A stretch of DNA of 33,468 bases, taken from IMG/VR virus record IMGVR_UViG_3300030107_002290, positions 1 to 33,468 of that record. One strand, 5' to 3'. The first letter of the stretch is position 1, and each line of letters begins with the position of its first letter. The position numbers were made by a program, and so were the translations under genes. This stretch comes from a virus. Positions 28,985-33,468 of this stretch are shown here, piece after piece. Under the pieces are notes generated by a model. The model searched no databases. It saw only the letters and a program-made list of their open reading frames with translations, and was not told the origin of the DNA.

Positions 28985-31900
28985 CCGCCCGTCGCTACCC
29001 TATGCTGCACGTAGCTTTTGACGAGCGCTTTCCTTGCAGGAGCCATCTGCTTACGTCTCGCCCACTCGTTGAACGTACGCTGCCAATCCTTACCTCTGCC
29101 CAAGTCCATCATGTACTGACGGTAGCGTAGGAACTCTTCAACACCTTCATCCGTTTTCACCGAGGGCATTGTCTTATCAGAGGTTGTATACATACCCTGC
29201 ACGTAGGACTTCAGTTTGTCGCTACGACCGTTCGCCCTCTCGATCTGCTCGTCGAGCGCCTTCGGCAAGTTCTGGTACATCTCCTCAAGCGTCTCAGCCT
29301 CCTTGAACTCTCGCGTAGCTGGGCGCATGAACTTGTTGCCCATCTCAGGAGATACTGGCGCATCCTTGAAACCTTCAAGGCGACGGAACACACGGTAGTC
29401 ACGACGCATATTCATATCAGACATCTCATCGCGCAGGAATGTTTGCTGCATCATAATGCGATAAGTCTGTGTGGACTTTGTGACTACACCATGCTGACCG
29501 AAGATCGCGTCACCGAGAGTTGCTAGTGCAGGAGCGCCCTCTTTAATAGCGCGAGCTGCATCAAGTAAGGGATCAGTCAGCGTGTTAGTGAAGAAGTCAT
29601 ACGCTGGGAACACGAAGCCGCCCGGTATGTCTGGGTTGTAGCCTTGTTCTGCTCTAGCCCAATCGTTCAGCAGCGCACTTACGAGGCCGAAGTAACCGGA
29701 CTGATTCAGCATATTCACAACAGCATACGTAGCCTCCTCACGGTTCTCCGCTTTCAGCGACTCTTTAAATGTAGGCGAGCCTTGCAGCTTATTGTAAACC
29801 TCCTCACTTACCTCGGCCAAAACATAGCCGGTGAACAAAGCGCCGAGCGTAGCTTTCAGCAACGGTCTAGGATCTCCCTCGTTCAGCAGAGGATTGAGAA
29901 TGTCACGTTCCATGCGTGTGGTTTTCTCTACCGTCCAGCGTGAGAGCGAAGTGAACAACGAAGGCGCACCGAACAACGTCCATGACGGTACGCCACGAAC
30001 ATCATACGTGCCTTGGTTTACTTCTACCCAAGCAGCGGCCATCTTGTTCAACTCATCATCGAACTCTTCCTTACTTAATTTGAAATCTTTGTTAGCGGGA
30101 GTCTCATTGTCTGCATGACGGCGCAGTCGCTTGTAGTCCACGCCCGACATTTTGCTGAGCGTCTGAAGCGTACGCATCGCAGTCCGGTTAGTATCGGGGA
30201 GCGTTATGTTTTGCAGCGTAACGGCACGACCCAAGCCAAACTGTAGCGCACGAGTTGAACGCTCCAATCTGTTGCGTCCAGAAAGTCTGGCCATAACATC
30301 ACTCCACTTATCGGCGTAGTCTAGCAACGCGCTGTGGCTTTCTAGGCCAAACTCAATTCTGTTGGATTGCGCCTTGTTCACACCGTACAGATGACTGTTC
30401 GTCCAGTTATCTTTCCATGTAGTGAACGACTTCGCCAACGCGCTCGCGTTGTTCCATGAAAGGTAAGGCAGCGCTAGTGTATAAGATGTGAACAGATCAC
30501 GTATGCCAGACATTAAACCCAGCCAATGACTCGTTACAACGCGGTTTGCAGTCCTGCCAATAAGTTCTGAACCATCGTAGTAACCGAGATAGCCTTTCAT
30601 GAAATCACGAACGGCTGGATGGCTGGTCATGCCAGCGTTCAATATGACCTCGCGTCCTTCTACGATCTCCTTCTTGGTAGGCGTGACGAACGGACTATTC
30701 TTTATCCGAGCGCCATGCACTCCCTCGTGTGCAACACCTAGCAATGCGCTGACCGTGGAGTTCTTTTCAACGTTACGGTAGAACGCAACGTCATCTGCAA
30801 AGCGCTTAAAGTATCTTGTGTAGTTGTTGACTGCGCTCGGCTCAATCCACACCAGCTTGCCAGTTGCCTCGTCTCGCGTGCGAGGTAAGCCTAGACCCTG
30901 CACCTTACGTACAGCGCCGAACTTAGAAGAACCGAGATCGTTATCGAAGTCTGTGCTTTTTGTAATGTAGCGATTGGCTGCGATCTCCAAGTCCTCATCG
31001 GTAATCATGTCAGCGTCCTTACGCTCACTTCTCCAAAAACTAATGATCTCAGCACGAGCATTACGTTGGGCAGTTGCACCAGCGTCACCCTGCAACTCAC
31101 GCAGCTTCGTAGCGTTGATTGTTTCTGGCACGTAGTCTTTGTCAAGCAGCCGTTCGCGGTACTCGCCTGTGTTGCGTGAGTAAACCTTGATGCCTTCTGA
31201 TACCATAACCTTACCACTATCTTGATAAGCATCAGTCAGAACTTTGTGGTAATGCCGTATCATACTGTCGGGCGCATCGTAGGCTTGCTGCACATCAGCA
31301 GGTATCGGCTCCTTCGCCCTCTTGTAAACCATGTAAGTTTGCAGCAGCTCCGCATCTTTCGGAGACAGCTTTTTACCAGCAATCTGCAACATCAGCGATT
31401 CTATGAACCGGCCCTGCAACTCACGGCTGTCCCGTGCAGTAGCGTCGAGCGCATCAGCAACTTGATTCGCGTACTTCTTCTCCTCGATGCTTTTACCAAC
31501 GAGACGTATGCTATCAACAACGCTGGTCAGCTTGAAGCCGTGCAGTATGGATGGGTTAGATGAGAAGTGATCTGTACCAGACGTTAGCTGATAGTCGTTC
31601 AGCTTCTTAAAGTATTCTTCTATGCCGTAGCTGTCGCCCTCGATGCCGCCTTCTTTCCTCTGCAAGCGCTGGCCTGTGTAGAACTCTTGTACGGTATCGT
31701 CAGCTTTGTCGAACGGTTCGCGGAAGGCTACGACTTCACGCCTGTCTCCGTACATGAAGGTAGCTCCATCGTAACCAGCCTCGATGTATTCTTCTGTGGT
31801 TTTGACGGGCGTTTCATTCGACAGGTCTATAACGTTTTTAAAGTTAGTCGTAAGTGTGAGAGTCTCGCCGTAAACTTCTGCATCTTTTTTGCTAGGAGTC

Positions 31901-33468
31901 ATGTAGATACCACGACCAGCAATAGACGATGGACTTAGCTCCTCACCTCTAAAGCCTTCTTGCAGTATACTTGGTATATCATTCGTCCCATGATGTAAAG
32001 GCATCCCATTCACAACCTTTGCTACGTCCTCCCCGCTCATGTCTTCTGGGAAAGGTCTGCTAGCAAAGCGAGCTAGTGCCTTATGAATCTGATCGACCGA
32101 CATCTTGCTGCGCACTCGCTTACTGTACTTGCCCTTGAGTTTCGGGTCGTACATCGAGGCTACCTCAAAAGCATCGGCAGTTTTGTCCTCGTCTACCTTC
32201 TGTAGTCTGCGATGGTCTTGCCGAATCTTATTGAAGATGCGCTTGGCATCATCCACAAGTGGCTTGCTAGCTTTGAGGCCATGCTCTTTCTCAATAGCCT
32301 CACGTACCCTACCAAACTCCTTGGCGATTTCCTCGTCGGTGTAGTAGCGCTCCTTTTTCTTCTGCGTACGAACATCAGGAGGCAAAACTTCAGCATCCTT
32401 TTTCAGTACAGTTAGCAATAAGCCTTCTTGTGGTTGTTGAATAAGATCACCTACAGGCTTATACCCAGCCGTCTGAAAAAAATCTAAACCGCTAAAGTCA
32501 CCAGCGTTAGGATAAGCTATAACATAAACTAATTTAGCAGCGCTATCTTTAATAGCTTTTTGCCAGTTTTCTAGAGTATGATTTTTTGAAACAGGCCCGG
32601 TAAATTGCTCTCCTGTCTGTGCAGTACGCTCATCTGGTATGCGATGAAGCACAACAACATCAGCACCATGCCCTGCACCTTCTAAAAAGTTCTGGCCTTT
32701 TGTAAGGTTTACAGGCTTTTCATCTAGGCTATTAATGTCAGCTCTAGTGCCTATATGCTTCCCTAAGTCCCTACGCACATAAGAATTACGCAAAGCATCT
32801 TGACTCATACCAGACAAATCTTCAGCCCCCACATGAGAGACGGTAATCTTATTACCATCAGCTATCTTAGCTTTTAACCTGTCGATTGGATCAAGCGGTG
32901 TTAACTCAACAGGAGGCTCTTGTTGTGTGCGCATCCTGTCATCGAACAAGCCGCCACCTTCTTCCGCAGCATTGCTACCGTCCGACTTGGTCACGATGTT
33001 CGGCACAGGCAAGTCTTTCAGAAACAGCTCTAGCTGCTGCGGTTGTAACGCTGGCTGGCGCTCTGCTCTCATAGCGAGCCACTCAGATATACGCTGTAAA
33101 TCTTTCTTCGGAAATCCTTTGCGTGCCTCACGCGCAAGTATCAAGTCGTCAATGTAGCGCTTGAACTTGTTGACAACACCTTGAGGTGCTTCGGTTAGGC
33201 GCTTGGTCAACACACGACCAGCACCTTCTACGATAAGCTCCTCTGCAAGGATGCGTTTCTCTTGTGCTGTTTTGAGCTTGTCAAACTCAGGGCCACTCTT
33301 GATTAAATCGTTCTCCAGAAAACTTATGATCTCTTGATCTTTCAGGTTTTCACTACGCTTCATAACCTGCCATACTCCATGAGTAACCTCATGTATGGGA
33401 GTGTCAGGTGTGGCAGTCTTTTCGTTTATAGCAGCCGCGTGTTCTGCTACGCTGTAAATTCCTCGCAA
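28981..33468 (-). CDS. Giant polyvalent protein with metallopeptidase-like and ADP-ribosyltransferase-like domains (N-terminus outside window)
   Basis: At least 1495 codons are open from the right edge; the visible first codon is TTG and the true start is probably upstream. Numbered from the edge, HEVTH (26-30) is an HExxH zinc-peptidase motif. Residues about 490-580 show the ADP-ribosyltransferase pattern: HHGTND (about 492), GRGIYMTPSKKDAEVYG (about 519-535) and REVVAFRE (about 577), the H-Y-(E/Q) type of PARP-like enzymes. Long charged helical regions fill 630-1000 and the C-terminus has a hydrophobic helix near residues 1210-1230 (LLKATLGALFTGYVLAEV). Such modular proteins are described as polyvalent proteins ejected with phage DNA to counter host defence or modify host proteins. 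The domain calls are from motif reading, not alignment. Confidence 0.82.
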   Translation of the reverse strand: MRGIYSVAEHAAAINEKTATPDTPIHEVTHGVWQVMKRSENLKDQEIISFLENDLIKSGPEFDKLKTAQEKRILAEELIVEGAGRVLTKRLTEAPQGVVNKFKRYIDDLILAREARKGFPKKDLQRISEWLAMRAERQPALQPQQLELFLKDLPVPNIVTKSDGSNAAEEGGGLFDDRMRTQQEPPVELTPLDPIDRLKAKIADGNKITVSHVGAEDLSGMSQDALRNSYVRRDLGKHIGTRADINSLDEKPVNLTKGQNFLEGAGHGADVVVLHRIPDERTAQTGEQFTGPVSKNHTLENWQKAIKDSAAKLVYVIAYPNAGDFSGLDFFQTAGYKPVGDLIQQPQEGLLLTVLKKDAEVLPPDVRTQKKKERYYTDEEIAKEFGRVREAIEKEHGLKASKPLVDDAKRIFNKIRQDHRRLQKVDEDKTADAFEVASMYDPKLKGKYSKRVRSKMSVDQIHKALARFASRPFPEDMSGEDVAKVVNGMPLHHGTNDIPSILQEGFRGEELSPSSIAGRGIYMTPSKKDAEVYGETLTLTTNFKNVIDLSNETPVKTTEEYIEAGYDGATFMYGDRREVVAFREPFDKADDTVQEFYTGQRLQRKEGGIEGDSYGIEEYFKKLNDYQLTSGTDHFSSNPSILHGFKLTSVVDSIRLVGKSIEEKKYANQVADALDATARDSRELQGRFIESLMLQIAGKKLSPKDAELLQTYMVYKRAKEPIPADVQQAYDAPDSMIRHYHKVLTDAYQDSGKVMVSEGIKVYSRNTGEYRERLLDKDYVPETINATKLRELQGDAGATAQRNARAEIISFWRSERKDADMITDEDLEIAANRYITKSTDFDNDLGSSKFGAVRKVQGLGLPRTRDEATGKLVWIEPSAVNNYTRYFKRFADDVAFYRNVEKNSTVSALLGVAHEGVHGARIKNSPFVTPTKKEIVEGREVILNAGMTSHPAVRDFMKGYLGYYDGSELIGRTANRVVTSHWLGLMSGIRDLFTSYTLALPYLSWNNASALAKSFTTWKDNWTNSHLYGVNKAQSNRIEFGLESHSALLDYADKWSDVMARLSGRNRLERSTRALQFGLGRAVTLQNITLPDTNRTAMRTLQTLSKMSGVDYKRLRRHADNETPANKDFKLSKEEFDDELNKMAAAWVEVNQGTYDVRGVPSWTLFGAPSLFTSLSRWTVEKTTRMERDILNPLLNEGDPRPLLKATLGALFTGYVLAEVSEEVYNKLQGSPTFKESLKAENREEATYAVVNMLNQSGYFGLVSALLNDWARAEQGYNPDIPGGFVFPAYDFFTNTLTDPLLDAARAIKEGAPALATLGDAIFGQHGVVTKSTQTYRIMMQQTFLRDEMSDMNMRRDYRVFRRLEGFKDAPVSPEMGNKFMRPATREFKEAETLEEMYQNLPKALDEQIERANGRSDKLKSYVQGMYTTSDKTMPSVKTDEGVEEFLRYRQYMMDLGRGKDWQRTFNEWARRKQMAPARKALVKSYVQHRVATGG

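Noticed and set aside
30228-30252. Sigma-54-like site (TTGGCT then GTGCC, minus strand)
   Set aside because: Internal to the polyvalent gene with weak halves and no flanking element.

Overview
The window is part of the genome of a tailed double-stranded DNA bacteriophage. The evidence is a head-and-packaging cassette (small and large terminase, portal, scaffold-like protein, major capsid protein, trimeric fibre) beside a replication/recombination cassette (SNF2-type helicase, Cas4/RecB-type nuclease, Sak4-like ATPase, DUF669-like protein, family A DNA polymerase, DUF3987-like ATPase) and many tightly overlapping small genes. Both ends are open: the fibre gene runs off the left edge and a giant virion-type polyvalent protein runs off the right. 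No integrase, tRNA gene, CRISPR array or insertion sequence was seen. A short tail is possible (no tape measure is visible) but tail genes may lie outside the window. The host cannot be named. It must use sigma-70-type promoters and, if the main finding holds, sigma-54 (RpoN).

Layout. Positions 1-12659 are transcribed leftward: a small early-like gene (12132-12599), a 1263-residue protein of unknown function, TerS, TerL, portal, an 88-residue protein, scaffold-like protein, capsid protein, a 127-residue protein and the fibre. Positions 12600-13170 form a gene-free divergent control region with sigma-70 promoters for both arms, twin related hairpins, and a 226-bp in-register inverted repeat around an AT-only core (a candidate replication origin). 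Positions 13171-28556 are transcribed rightward, mostly through ATGA-type overlaps. A bidirectional boundary at 28559-28590 separates them from two leftward genes: an I-Ssp6803I-like PD-(D/E)XK nuclease and the giant polyvalent protein.

How the parts may work together. The rightward early region starts from near-consensus sigma-70 promoters (13093 and 15830) and ends with a stand-alone sigma-54 activator AAA+ domain (17750-18487). Directly after that gene is a good sigma-54 promoter (TTGGCATG-N4-TTGCT) leading into the replication operon. A second sigma-54-type promoter with the same flanking element at the same spacing (TTTAGAAGATAG, 5 bp, TTGGCATG) faces leftward just upstream of the capsid gene. 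The simplest reading is a cascade: host sigma-70 transcribes early genes, the phage-encoded activator then opens sigma-54 promoters for replication and capsid genes. A tandem pair of covarying three-way-junction RNAs just upstream of the DNA polymerase gene, and a hairpin/terminator-rich capsid leader, suggest further RNA-level control. All functional links here are inferred from sequence alone.
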